From: Pseudobdellovibrionaceae bacterium
GTDB taxonomy: Bacteria; Bdellovibrionota; Bdellovibrionia; Bdellovibrionales; UBA1609
DNA: 12,721 bases
Direction of reading: 5' to 3'
NCBI GenBank assembly: GCA_026712605.1
Contig: JAPORL010000241.1
Span: 1 to 12,721 of the forward strand
Shown: in pieces, positions 1 to 6,986 of the stretch
How positions within the stretch are numbered: position 1 is the first letter of the stretch
Layout of the letters: every line of letters begins with the position of its first letter
The notes under the pieces: model-generated
Database searches by the model: none
What the model saw: the letters and a program-made list of their open reading frames with translations, nothing else
Told to the model about the DNA's origin: nothing
Position numbers and translations under genes: made by a program

Positions 1-907
1 TAGAGTTTGTATTTAAGCCTTCTGGCTCCAAAAAAGTTTGGTGTTGTTTTTTAGCTGAAAAGCGAGTCACTTTATCTTCTACACTAGGACAATATCTGGG
101 ACCTAAACCTGTCACTGCGCCCGAAAACAAAGGAGAATCTTTCAAGTGCTTACGGATAATTTCATGGGTTTTTTCTGTTGTATGGCTTAGATAACAGTCA
201 ATTTGTTTCAAATTAGGCTTAATGCCACTTAAAAGACTGAAGGGCTGAAACTCTTTATCACCTTTTTGCAATAAAGTTTTTTCAAAATTAATGCTATTTT
301 TATCTAATCTCGGTGGTGTGCCTGTTTTCAAACGATGCACTTTAAAGCCTATTTGTAAAAACTGCTCAGAAAGGCCTTTTGTCGCTTTATCACCTAGCCG
401 ACCTCCTTCAGATTTCTTTTTTCCAATATGCATTATAGCTCTCATAAAGGTTCCTGTCGTTATCACCACAGCTTGGGAAGGAATATAAACACCGTCTTTT
501 GTTATGACTCCTTTACAAATGCTATTTTTGATTTTTACTTTTTTAACTTCTATTTCCTTAAGCTCTAGTTTTTGTTTCTTAACAAAATCTTTCATCAATT
601 GAGAGTAAAAAGCTTTATCACATTGCATTCTTCTGCCCCTTACTGCAGGTCCTTTTCTTTGATTAAGCCTTTTAAACTGAATACAGCTTTTATCTGCGTT
701 AAATCCCATTTGTCCGCCCAGAGCTTCAATTTCGCGCACAATATGACCCTTTGCTAGACCGCCAATGGCAGGATTACAACTCATAAAAGAAACTCGGGAC
801 AAATTCGTGCTTAAAAGTAAAACCTTAAGACCTAGCCTTTGCGCCACTAAGGCGGCTTCCACGCCAGCATGCCCTGCTCCGACAACAATCAAATCATATT
901 TTTCCAC
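1..907 (-). CDS. mnmG: MnmG (GidA), tRNA wobble-uridine modification enzyme, N-terminal half (cut by window edge)
   Basis: FAD-dependent partner of MnmE; together they install the (carboxymethyl)aminomethyl group at C5 of U34 in certain tRNAs. I translated 302 codons from the GTG at 907 to the left edge without a stop; the family is usually about 620-630 residues, so about half is present. Visible motifs are the FAD dinucleotide site GAGHAG (residues 10-15), SCNPAIGG (43-50), GPAVRGRRMQCDK, TTGTFMRAIMHIG, RLKTGTPPR, and RYCPSVEDKV, whose Cys273 matches the conserved catalytic Cys277 of E. coli. The start is GTG, since no ATG lies between the upstream in-frame TAA and the FAD motif. There is no Shine-Dalgarno sequence; a TATAAG hexamer lies 7 bases upstream. 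It is separated from mnmE by a 206-base spacer (908-1113) with no ORF of its own and no clear terminator or complete promoter. Identification is firm. Confidence 0.97.
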   Translation of the reverse strand, partial: MEKYDLIVVGAGHAGVEAALVAQRLGLKVLLLSTNLSRVSFMSCNPAIGGLAKGHIVREIEALGGQMGFNADKSCIQFKRLNQRKGPAVRGRRMQCDKAFYSQLMKDFVKKQKLELKEIEVKKVKIKNSICKGVITKDGVYIPSQAVVITTGTFMRAIMHIGKKKSEGGRLGDKATKGLSEQFLQIGFKVHRLKTGTPPRLDKNSINFEKTLLQKGDKEFQPFSLLSGIKPNLKQIDCYLSHTTEKTHEIIRKHLKDSPLFSGAVTGLGPRYCPSVEDKVTRFSAKKQHQTFLEPEGLNTNS

Positions 908-1113
908 TGAAAAGCTTATACTAGAAAAGAAGAAAAAAATCTTGATCTTTTTTATGAAAGGAAGGCTTTACTTCTTTTTTGCTTGCTTTTGAGCTTTTGA
1001 TTCTTTTCCCTATCTGTTAAAGCTTTCTCAGAAATAAAATAGAGGTTTAGTTATATTTTTTCTATAAACAAGACTTTTCTGTCACAAAAAAATCTAACTA
1101 TCTAAAAAACAGC

Positions 1114-2472
1114 CTATTTTCCTATACAAAATTGTTTAAAAATTTTATCTAAAACTTTGTCCTCTATTTGCTTTCCTAAAATTTCATAAAGAGCTAAAAG
1201 CCCCTGCCTTAATTCTAAAGCCATAATGTCTCTTTCAAAATTAAGCTTTTCACAAGCTATCAAAGAGTCTTTCATTTTTATTAAAGCTTTATGGTGTCGG
1301 CTGTTACTTATTAAAAAATCTTCACTTTGTGAAATCCCACAATTTCTTATATTTTTTCGCAAATCAGAAATCCCTTCTTTTAAAAGCGAGCTTACAATAA
1401 AAATTTTAGCAGGAGTTTTTATATCTTTATATTTCTTTTTTAATTGATTAAAAAGCTTGGTTTTTTGTTTTCCTTTTTGTAATAAATCGCTTTTTGTAAA
1501 AATAAGCCATGTGTTTTTAAGATCTTGAAAAAGTGATTTTTCTAATTGGGGTTGAGAAGAATCAACTAGCAAAAGGCGATAATCACACTCTTTAAATAAA
1601 GCATAGGATCTTTTTTGTCCCTCAACTTCTCCCTCGCTTTTACTTTCCCTAAAGCCAGCACTATCTTTTAATAAAATATTTAAGCCTTTTGCATTTAAAA
1701 GCTTTCCTTCTATTATATCCCTAGTCGTGCCTTCTTCTTTAGAAACAATGGCTTTATTTTCTTTTAAAAGTGCATTAAAAAGAGAAGATTTTCCCACATT
1801 AGTTTGACCAAAAATGCCAAAAATTAGTCCTGTTTGTAATTTTTCAAAAGGGCGATAATGATAAATAAGAGATTCCAACTCCTTCCTTAAAGCTTTTAGT
1901 TTTTGTTTAAGCTTTTTATCTTCTAATAGCTTTAAATTTTCTAAAGAAAAATCAATATCTGCTTCCACATGACTTAATAAAAAAATCCATTTTTTTTCTA
2001 TCTCTAAAAACTTTTTAGAAAGCTTTCCTTTTAACTGAAAAAGAGCTTGTTTTCGCGCCAAATGACTTTCCGCCTCTACTAATTGAAGAAGAGCTTCCGA
2101 TTGTACTAAGTCCATTTTTCCGTTTGAAAAAGCCTGAAAAGAAAACTCTCCTTTCTGTGCTAATCGAGCTCCTTTTTCCAATAAAATTTTTAAAACCTCC
2201 AGATAAACTTTTCCTCCATGACAAGATATTTCTATCGTTTCTTCTCCAGTAAAAGAGTGTCCTTTTTTAAAGTAGGTGATTAAAACTTGATCTATCTCAT
2301 GAGAGTCTGTTTTTAAGGTTCCAAAATAAGCTTTATGACTTTTTAGTTTACTCGGTAAAAAGGAGGCCATTTTTCTTGTGATTTTAGAAGCCTTAGGTCC
2401 GCTAATTCTAAGAAGAGACAAAGCTCCTTTTCCTTTAGGAGTACAAAGGGCTACTATCGTGTCATCTTTCAT
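1114..2472 (-). CDS. mnmE: MnmE (TrmE), tRNA-modifying GTPase
   Basis: GTPase partner of MnmG in modifying U34 of tRNA. The protein is 452 residues, the usual full length. The N-terminal tetrahydrofolate-binding/dimerisation domain opens with DTIVALCTPKGKGALSLLRISG. The G domain is inserted in the helical region: G1 GQTNVGKSS (222-230), whose Asn225 is the potassium-coordinating Asn of the family, G2 GTTRD (248-252), G3 DSAG (270-273) and G4 TKSD (326-329). The protein ends with the diagnostic FCIGK, whose Cys is required for modification. The G4 motif is TKxD where most MnmE proteins have NKxD, and G3 has Ser for the usual Thr; both are tolerated in other GTPases. The ATG overlaps the stop of jag by four bases (ATGA), so translation is probably coupled. 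The upstream Shine-Dalgarno is poor, consistent with coupling. Confidence 0.98.
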   Translation of the reverse strand: MKDDTIVALCTPKGKGALSLLRISGPKASKITRKMASFLPSKLKSHKAYFGTLKTDSHEIDQVLITYFKKGHSFTGEETIEISCHGGKVYLEVLKILLEKGARLAQKGEFSFQAFSNGKMDLVQSEALLQLVEAESHLARKQALFQLKGKLSKKFLEIEKKWIFLLSHVEADIDFSLENLKLLEDKKLKQKLKALRKELESLIYHYRPFEKLQTGLIFGIFGQTNVGKSSLFNALLKENKAIVSKEEGTTRDIIEGKLLNAKGLNILLKDSAGFRESKSEGEVEGQKRSYALFKECDYRLLLVDSSQPQLEKSLFQDLKNTWLIFTKSDLLQKGKQKTKLFNQLKKKYKDIKTPAKIFIVSSLLKEGISDLRKNIRNCGISQSEDFLISNSRHHKALIKMKDSLIACEKLNFERDIMALELRQGLLALYEILGKQIEDKVLDKIFKQFCIGK

Positions 2473-2969
2473 TCTTTATCATTTCTAAAAGTATCTGGAA
2501 TTAGTTTTAATTTTTTATACACTCCTGATCCATAAGATTGACTCCTAACTCCTGTGTTTCCAGAAACTTTTTCATGTATCAAACGTCTTTGAAAAGGAGA
2601 TAAGGCTTGTTTAAAAGCAATGGGCTTATTACTGCTCAAAGCTTTTTCTATTAAGCGATCTGTTAAGGAAAGCAGTTTTTCTTCTTGTTCTTTCCAAAAA
2701 CCATTAGAATCTATAGAAATTCTTATTTTTTCATCAGGATAGTTTTTATAAGCCACCTGAGAAAGATAGATCTGAATAGCTAAAAGAAGTTTTCCTTTTT
2801 TTGTTTTTAAAAGTCCCTCATCTTCTCCAAAAATATCTATATTTAAAGCTTGATCTTTTCGCTCAGCTTGAAAAGAAAGCAAAAGTTTTCCTCCCTCTAA
2901 AAGCTCTGATAAAGCTTCGGTTATAAGCTCTTGTTCTGAAGTTTTTTTACTTCCAAATAAATTCAACAT
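2469..2969 (-). CDS. jag: Jag/KhpB-type RNA-binding protein (KH + R3H domains)
   Basis: Single-strand nucleic-acid-binding protein of the Jag/KhpB (SpoIIIJ-associated) family, 166 residues and cytoplasmic; in other bacteria it binds many small and messenger RNAs. The position directly downstream of yidC is the classic location. The KH region is at about 30-90 with the family sequence GEDEGLL at 48-54. The R3H domain is at about 120-157, with Arg128-x3-His132 (RRLIH) followed by the typical VRSQSYGSGVYKKLKLIP. The N-terminal Jag_N domain of Gram-positive members is absent. The usual GXXG RNA-binding loop (normally IGKRG) reads KTKKG at 55-59, so the first glycine is replaced by Thr56. Translation starts at an ATG with the strongest Shine-Dalgarno in the operon, AGGAGG four bases upstream. 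The 3' end overlaps mnmE. I am sure of the family; RNA binding by the KH domain is uncertain here. Confidence 0.93.
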   Translation of the reverse strand: MLNLFGSKKTSEQELITEALSELLEGGKLLLSFQAERKDQALNIDIFGEDEGLLKTKKGKLLLAIQIYLSQVAYKNYPDEKIRISIDSNGFWKEQEEKLLSLTDRLIEKALSSNKPIAFKQALSPFQRRLIHEKVSGNTGVRSQSYGSGVYKKLKLIPDTFRNDKE

Positions 2970-2984
2970 TTTTCCTCCTCTATC

Positions 2985-4589
2985 TTAAGATTTGCTAAGT
3001 CTAACAAAAAAAAGCTGTTGTACCAATCCAAAAAGCCCGCTTATAAAAATATACAAACTTAATCCGCTTGGAAGGTTTAACATAAAAATAGTAAAAACTA
3101 AAGGCATGGCTTTTATGAGCCTAGCCTGTTCTTTCGGCAAGTTCATAGGTGTGATAGTTTGTTGAGCAAATAAAACAAGCCCCCCTAAAATAGGAAAGAC
3201 AAAGTAGGGATCTTTTAAGCTCAAGTCATAAATCCAGCCTATAAAAGGAGATTGATAGAGTTCAATGCTCTCTCCTAAAACGCGATAAAGAGCAAAAAAA
3301 ACAGGAAGCTGAATAAACATGGGCAAACAACCTCCTAAAGGATTAGCTTTATGTTTTTTCATTAAGCTCATGACTTCTTGATTCATTTTTTTAGGATCGG
3401 ATTTATGAGTTTCTCGGAGCTGTTTTAATTCTGGCTGAATCTTTTGCATAACTTTCATAGAATTATAGGATTTAATATTAATAGGAAGCAAAAGGAGCCG
3501 TATCACAAAGGTTAAAAGTATGATGGCTAAGCCCCAGTTATGACAAATGTTTTGCAACCAAACTAAAAAAAGTAAAATAGGTCTGGCCATCCAGCTAAAA
3601 AAACCAAAATCCAACCACTCATTTAAGCCTCCACCTAAGGCCTCAAGACTTTTAAGAGATTTTGGTCCTAAAAATATTGTGTATTCTAAGTTTTGTTTTT
3701 TAGAATGTAAAAAATCATACTTTATAACAGCTTCTGCTCTGTTCTTTTTTTTGCTTAGCTGAGATAGAGGCAAAAGCTCAGATTTATTAACAAAAGCTTT
3801 TCCAAAATATTTTCCTCCTAAAGCAACAACAGATGTATTGTTATAAATTGGCACATCAACTAAAGTTTCGCTTGAAGATTGTTTACAAAAATCATTGCTT
3901 TTTTTTCCGCAAACTAAGAGATCTTTTTCAAATATTCTTTTTTCTTCTTTTCCTTCATAAATTAAAAAGCCTTTTAAAATGTCCATACCATAAATCAAGA
4001 ACATCTTTAAAAAACCTGATGTTTTTTCTTGCGGAAGCTTATGTGAAAAGGAAAGGCTAAAGCTTTCAATCTCCTTATTTTCAAAGGGCTCAATTTCTGT
4101 TTTAACATTTAAAGCAAAATCTTCTTCTTGAACTTCAATTTTTTTTGTAATTGTAGCATAGGAAGAAGAAAATTTTCCTATAAAAATATTTTCTTTTTTT
4201 TCAACTTGAAAAGGAATAGTTTCTCCAAAAACAACAGAGGAAAATAATGTTTCATTTTCTGGCTTAAAAATAATAGGCTTTTGGTTTCTATCAAAATATT
4301 TTTTAAGCTTAAGTTTTTTTATTCCCAGCCCTTTAGAAGAAAATAACACTTCCATTTTTTCACCCTTAAACCAAACTTCTTGTTCTTTTGTTATTTGCTG
4401 GAGGCGAGGTTTTTCTTCTTTTAAATCCAAATCTTGTTTGTTTTTTTCAACTCTAGTTATCGGATTTTTATTAAAATGCTTGGGGTATTTTCTTTTCATA
4501 TAAGAATCCCAAGCCCACCAAGCCAGTAAAATCAAAACAAGGGCTATTACAGTTTGTGAATCTAAAAAGCTTTCTTTTTGTTTTGACAT
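2985..4589 (-). CDS. yidC: YidC membrane protein insertase (Gram-negative type)
   Basis: Inserts and folds inner-membrane proteins, alone or with SecYEG. The protein is 534 residues, close to the 548 of E. coli. An N-terminal membrane segment (about 14-30, rich in Leu/Ile/Trp) is followed by a large charged periplasmic domain (about 35-325), the Gram-negative arrangement. The conserved insertase core covers about 330-530 with several hydrophobic segments. Arg364 in FVIRLLLLP corresponds to the essential groove Arg366 of E. coli. The cytoplasmic loop NSMKVMQKIQPELKQLR is typical, as is GGCLPMFIQLPVFFALY (419-435) in the next membrane helix. The C-terminal tail is short and lacks the long basic extension seen in some relatives. 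The ATG lies three bases after the yidD stop, and jag follows 15 bases downstream, so the genes are clearly co-transcribed. No frameshift is seen. Confidence 0.98.
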   Translation of the reverse strand: MSKQKESFLDSQTVIALVLILLAWWAWDSYMKRKYPKHFNKNPITRVEKNKQDLDLKEEKPRLQQITKEQEVWFKGEKMEVLFSSKGLGIKKLKLKKYFDRNQKPIIFKPENETLFSSVVFGETIPFQVEKKENIFIGKFSSSYATITKKIEVQEEDFALNVKTEIEPFENKEIESFSLSFSHKLPQEKTSGFLKMFLIYGMDILKGFLIYEGKEEKRIFEKDLLVCGKKSNDFCKQSSSETLVDVPIYNNTSVVALGGKYFGKAFVNKSELLPLSQLSKKKNRAEAVIKYDFLHSKKQNLEYTIFLGPKSLKSLEALGGGLNEWLDFGFFSWMARPILLFLVWLQNICHNWGLAIILLTFVIRLLLLPINIKSYNSMKVMQKIQPELKQLRETHKSDPKKMNQEVMSLMKKHKANPLGGCLPMFIQLPVFFALYRVLGESIELYQSPFIGWIYDLSLKDPYFVFPILGGLVLFAQQTITPMNLPKEQARLIKAMPLVFTIFMLNLPSGLSLYIFISGLFGLVQQLFFVRLSKS

Positions 4590-4592
4590 AAT

Positions 4593-4874
4593 CTAAATAA
4601 ACTCTTTGATTTCAGGCTCTTGTCTGAATTTAGGTCCAAAGGGGTTACAACAAAAAAGTCTTTTTAATAAGAGCCAGCTGGCTTTAAAAAAGGGATATTT
4701 TTTATAAACCAAAAAACCATAGTCACTACAAGAGGGATAAAAACGACAGCTCCCTCCCATCATTAAAGTTCCTGATAAAAAGGCTTTATAGAAAAGTATA
4801 AAAAACCTAAGCAAGCTACAAAAAAAGAGCCTAAGGTTTTTTATCCAAACATTCAAAAAATTTTTCAAAAACAA
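4593..4874 (-). CDS. yidD: YidD, membrane protein insertion efficiency factor
   Basis: Small inner-membrane-associated protein that assists YidC-dependent insertion. The family signature is complete: SCRFYPSCSDYGFLVYKKY, then KASWLLLKRLFCCNPFGP, with the conserved cysteines present. No ATG or GTG start fits. In-frame TTG codons occur at 4880, 4874 and 4868. The Shine-Dalgarno AAAGGA (plus-strand complement at 4883-4888) ends 8 bases before the TTG at 4874 but only 2 before the one at 4880, so I chose 4874, giving 93 residues. The N-terminus is about 20 residues longer than in many homologues and is hydrophobic with scattered Lys/Arg (an amphipathic anchor). The start lies inside rnpA (44-base overlap), and the stop is three bases before yidC. 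A TTG codon further in, at SLLRF, would give a more typical length but has no ribosome-binding site. Confidence 0.93.
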   Translation of the reverse strand: MFLKNFLNVWIKNLRLFFCSLLRFFILFYKAFLSGTLMMGGSCRFYPSCSDYGFLVYKKYPFFKASWLLLKRLFCCNPFGPKFRQEPEIKEFI

Positions 4875-5178
4875 AATCAAAGTCCTTTCTTTTTATAGTC
4901 CTATAAAAACTTTTATCTCTCTTTAAAAAAATAACAAAAGCTTTTCCTTTAAACCCTTTAATTTTTAAATTTTCTTTGCCCCACCTTCTAAAACGGTTTC
5001 TCAAGCTCGCTTTTTCTATATATTTTTTAGGCAAACTCCACAGCAAATTTATTTTTTGAGAGGACCCATTATACAAAAAAAGAACTTTTAACCATTGATA
5101 AGAAAAAACCTCTGCTTTCTGCTTAAAAAGCTCAAAATCTTTCCTGTAAACAAAAGAGTTTATCTCATTTTTTCCCAA
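4831..5178 (-). CDS. rnpA: RnpA, protein subunit of ribonuclease P
   Basis: Basic protein cofactor of the RNase P ribozyme, which matures the 5' ends of tRNAs. It is 115 residues, normal for the family. The best landmark is the RNR-type motif [16 protein letters not shown] (about residues 57-72), followed by [11 protein letters not shown] and an acidic/aromatic C-terminal helix. The N-terminal VYRKDFELF matches the usual start of the fold. The only workable start is TTG at 5178, 14 bases inside the 3' end of rpmH; an ATG nearby (5169) is out of frame and stops at once. No Shine-Dalgarno precedes the TTG, so translation is probably coupled to rpmH. The 3' end is overlapped by yidD. The rpmH-rnpA-yidD-yidC order is conserved widely. 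The sequence is divergent outside the motif, but context makes the call firm. Confidence 0.95.
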   Translation of the reverse strand: MGKNEINSFVYRKDFELFKQKAEVFSYQWLKVLFLYNGSSQKINLLWSLPKKYIEKASLRNRFRRWGKENLKIKGFKGKAFVIFLKRDKSFYRTIKRKDFDFVFEKFFECLDKKP

Positions 5179-5314
5179 CAGAAACTACCAGACTTTGTCG
5201 TTTTTTTCTTCTGCGACGAGCTAAAACATTTTTGCCTGCTTGCGTTAAGCTTCTTTTTATAAAACCATGGCTTCTTTTCCGTTTAACATGGCTTGGTTGA
5301 TAAGTTCTCTTCAT
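5165..5314 (-). CDS. rpmH: Ribosomal protein bL34
   Basis: Small, very basic protein of the large ribosomal subunit, 49 residues. The sequence starts [18 protein letters not shown], the diagnostic L34 N-terminus, and continues with [11 protein letters not shown]. The start is the ATG at 5314, with AGGA seven bases upstream; in-frame codons further upstream do not belong to the family. The C-terminal tail, SLVVSVGKK, is a few residues longer than in typical 44-46 residue homologues, and the DNA for its end also holds the rnpA start. It is the first gene of the minus-strand operon and is divergent from dnaA, the usual arrangement. A plausible promoter lies just upstream at 5338-5366. Confidence 0.98.
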   Translation of the reverse strand: MKRTYQPSHVKRKRSHGFIKRSLTQAGKNVLARRRRKKRQSLVVSVGKK

Positions 5315-5337
5315 TATTTTTCCTGTTTTGACGCACA

Positions 5338-5366
5338 ATGAAAGCAAATTTTTTTCTTCCCGTCAA
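5338..5366 (-). promoter_or_regulatory. Probable sigma-70-type promoter of the rpmH operon
   Basis: On the minus strand TTGACG (5366-5361) is followed after exactly 17 bases by TTTCAT (5343-5338), a five-of-six match to the -35 and four-of-six to the -10 consensus. The predicted transcript would begin about 20 bases before the rpmH ATG and include its AGGA ribosome-binding site. A second TTGACG lies on the plus strand at 5328-5333, facing dnaA, but no good -10 follows it at the right distance. This is a pattern match only. Confidence 0.5.
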
Positions 5367-5407
5367 GTCCTAAGCCATGTTAAAGCTTTTATTTATCTTA
5401 TTTAAAG

Positions 5408-6790
5408 ATGCCCTCTATCAAAACAAAAACAGGAGGCCTTTTGGAGGCAAAAGAAAATAAGCTTTGGTTAAGTTTTAAAAATTATTTTTTACAAGAACAA
5501 AGAGAAAATAGCCTTCATAAACACTGGCTTGATTCTGTTCAAATACTGGAAACAGAAAAAAAAGGCTCCGATATAAAACTTGTTCTTCAGGCCCCTTCCG
5601 ATCTGCATAAAAGATGGCTTCAAGAAAATTTACTAGAAACCTTTTATAATTATACAAAAAGTTTTTTCAATCTTTCTTGTAAAGTTTTGTTGGAGATAAA
5701 ACTCCCTAATTTGCCTTATTCTGATCAAAAGAAAGTCTTACAATTAAAACAAGCTCCGTTTTCTCCTTATAGTTTTTTCAATCCTTTATATAGTTTTGAA
5801 AATTTTATTGTGGGAAAAAATAATGAATTGGCTTGTTCTGCAAGCCTTGCCGTCACAAAAAATAATCTGGCCCAAGAAAGTTTAAATCCTTTGTTTATCT
5901 ATGGCCCCTCTGGTTTGGGAAAAACACATCTTTTAAACGCTATTGGACAAGAAGCTCAAAAAAACTTTCCAAAAAAACAGTTTATTTATCTATCAGCAGA
6001 ACGCTTTTTAAATGAATACATTTCTTCTTTACAAAACAAAAAGCTTGGGATTTTTAGAAAAAAATTTAGAAAAAATTGTCAGTTTCTTCTAATTGATGAT
6101 ATTCAAATTTTATCAAGAGGAAAAGAGATTCAAGAAGAGTTTTTTCACACTTTTAATGAACTCTATTCTCAAAAAGTCCAAATTGTTATTTGTTCCGATC
6201 AAAACCCTGAGAAAAATCCATTTTTACAAGAAAGAATAAAAACGCGTTTATCGGGGGGACTCATGGTAGATATCTCTTACCCTGATAAAGAAACTCGTCT
6301 GGCCATCTTGAAAGACAAACTCAATAAAAATAAGCTTTTTTTATCTCAAGAAAGTTTATACCTGATCGCCCAATCTTGTAAAAAATCCATTAGAAAAATA
6401 GAAGGAGTCCTAAATAAAATAAAAATTATGACAGATCTTCATGGAGGGCAAATCACTTTCTCAGAGGTAAAAAATATTCTAAAAGACACTCAACAAGAGC
6501 TCTCTATAGAAGAAATTCAAATAAAAGTTACTCAAGCCTTTAAACTCTCTTTAGAAGAGCTTAAATCTCCTTGTAGAAAAAAACATATTGTCCAAGCTCG
6601 GCAATCGGCAATGTATCTTATTAGAAAATATTTAAAAACGCCCTTAAAAGATATTAGTCTTGCTTTTGGAAAAAAAGATCATACAACAGTATTAAATTCT
6701 ATCAAAAAAGTGGAAAAACTAAAAACTGAAAACCCAGATTTTAAAAGGCTTTTAGAAGATTTACAAAAAGATTTCCACATAAATTATTAA
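5408..6790 (+). CDS. dnaA: DnaA, chromosomal replication initiator ATPase
   Basis: Binds DnaA boxes and melts oriC to start replication. The product is 460 residues from the ATG at 5408. Domain I (about 17-97) begins with KLWLSFKNYF; domain II is a very short linker (about 98-120). Domain III, AAA+, starts at YSFENFIVGKNNELA and has Walker A GPSGLGKTH (166-174), Walker B FLLIDDIQIL (226-235), the Arg finger at about Arg280 (ERIKTRLSGGL), and sensor II Arg329 in SIRKIEGVLN. Domain IV has ARQSAMYL (397-404) and the box-recognition motif KKDHTTVL (422-429). The start is uncertain: the ATG has no Shine-Dalgarno, while AGGAGG lies inside the gene four bases before an in-frame TTG at 5441. That start would give 449 residues and place domain I nearer the usual position. 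Neighbours are rpmH, divergent, and the candidate origin directly downstream. Confidence 0.98.
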   Translation: MPSIKTKTGGLLEAKENKLWLSFKNYFLQEQRENSLHKHWLDSVQILETEKKGSDIKLVLQAPSDLHKRWLQENLLETFYNYTKSFFNLSCKVLLEIKLPNLPYSDQKKVLQLKQAPFSPYSFFNPLYSFENFIVGKNNELACSASLAVTKNNLAQESLNPLFIYGPSGLGKTHLLNAIGQEAQKNFPKKQFIYLSAERFLNEYISSLQNKKLGIFRKKFRKNCQFLLIDDIQILSRGKEIQEEFFHTFNELYSQKVQIVICSDQNPEKNPFLQERIKTRLSGGLMVDISYPDKETRLAILKDKLNKNKLFLSQESLYLIAQSCKKSIRKIEGVLNKIKIMTDLHGGQITFSEVKNILKDTQQELSIEEIQIKVTQAFKLSLEELKSPCRKKHIVQARQSAMYLIRKYLKTPLKDISLAFGKKDHTTVLNSIKKVEKLKTENPDFKRLLEDLQKDFHINY

Positions 6791-6817
6791 TGAACTCTAA
6801 AAAGTTAATAATAAAGT

Positions 6818-6826
6818 CGTGGATAA
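6818..6826 (-). promoter_or_regulatory. DnaA box 1 (TTATCCACG)
   Basis: On the minus strand this is TTATCCACG, one mismatch (last base) from the TTATCCACA consensus. It is followed on the same strand by ACT and then three TTA triplets (6814-6806), and is also preceded by TTATTA repeats. Confidence 0.6.
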
Positions 6827-6855
6827 TAATAAGATTCTTTTTTTACACTTTGCAT

Positions 6856-6897
6856 TTAAGACTTTCTTTTTTTAGCTTTGTGAATAAAAAGTCTTAA
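6856..6897. repeat. Perfect 10-base inverted repeat in the candidate origin
   Basis: TTAAGACTTT (6856-6865) and AAAGTCTTAA (6888-6897) are perfect inverted copies separated by 22 bases. The separating bases include DnaA box 2. No T run follows either arm, so it does not look like an intrinsic terminator. Confidence 0.8.
6879..6887 (-). promoter_or_regulatory. DnaA box 2 (TTATTCACA, exact consensus)
   Basis: On the minus strand this reads TTATTCACA, an exact match to TTATNCACA. It directly abuts the right arm of the 10-base inverted repeat and so lies in the loop of the potential hairpin. Confidence 0.75.
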
Positions 6898-6954
6898 TAT
6901 TTAAAGTTCTTTTACTGTTTTTCCTTAAAAATCACAGCTTTAATACTAATATAC

Positions 6955-6983
6955 TTATATTTTTAAAATTTTTTTTATTTATT
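6955..6983. other. Candidate DNA unwinding element (29 bases of pure A/T)
   Basis: There is no G or C from 6955 to 6983, and the preceding bases from 6938 are nearly as AT-rich. The tract consists of long T runs broken by AAAA and ATTTA. It lies directly left of a GCC spacer and DnaA box 3, the side on which the E. coli unwinding element lies relative to R1. Confidence 0.6.
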
Positions 6984-6986
6984 GCC

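Noticed and set aside
765..992. Plus-strand open frame across the mnmG start and spacer
   Set aside because: Most of it is antisense to the MnmG FAD-binding region, and the remainder is low-complexity Lys/Phe sequence without a family.
908..1113. Promoter, riboswitch or small RNA in the mnmE-mnmG spacer
   Set aside because: TATAAC- and TATAGA-like hexamers exist but none has a matching -35, and I found no stable stem or conserved RNA motif.
6783..6812. ATTATTAA...TTAATAAT inverted repeat at the dnaA stop
   Set aside because: The arms are purely A/T and only eight bases, so chance pairing in this composition is likely.
6856..6897. dnaA transcription terminator
   Set aside because: The stem is AT-rich with a 22-base loop, and neither side is followed by a T run.
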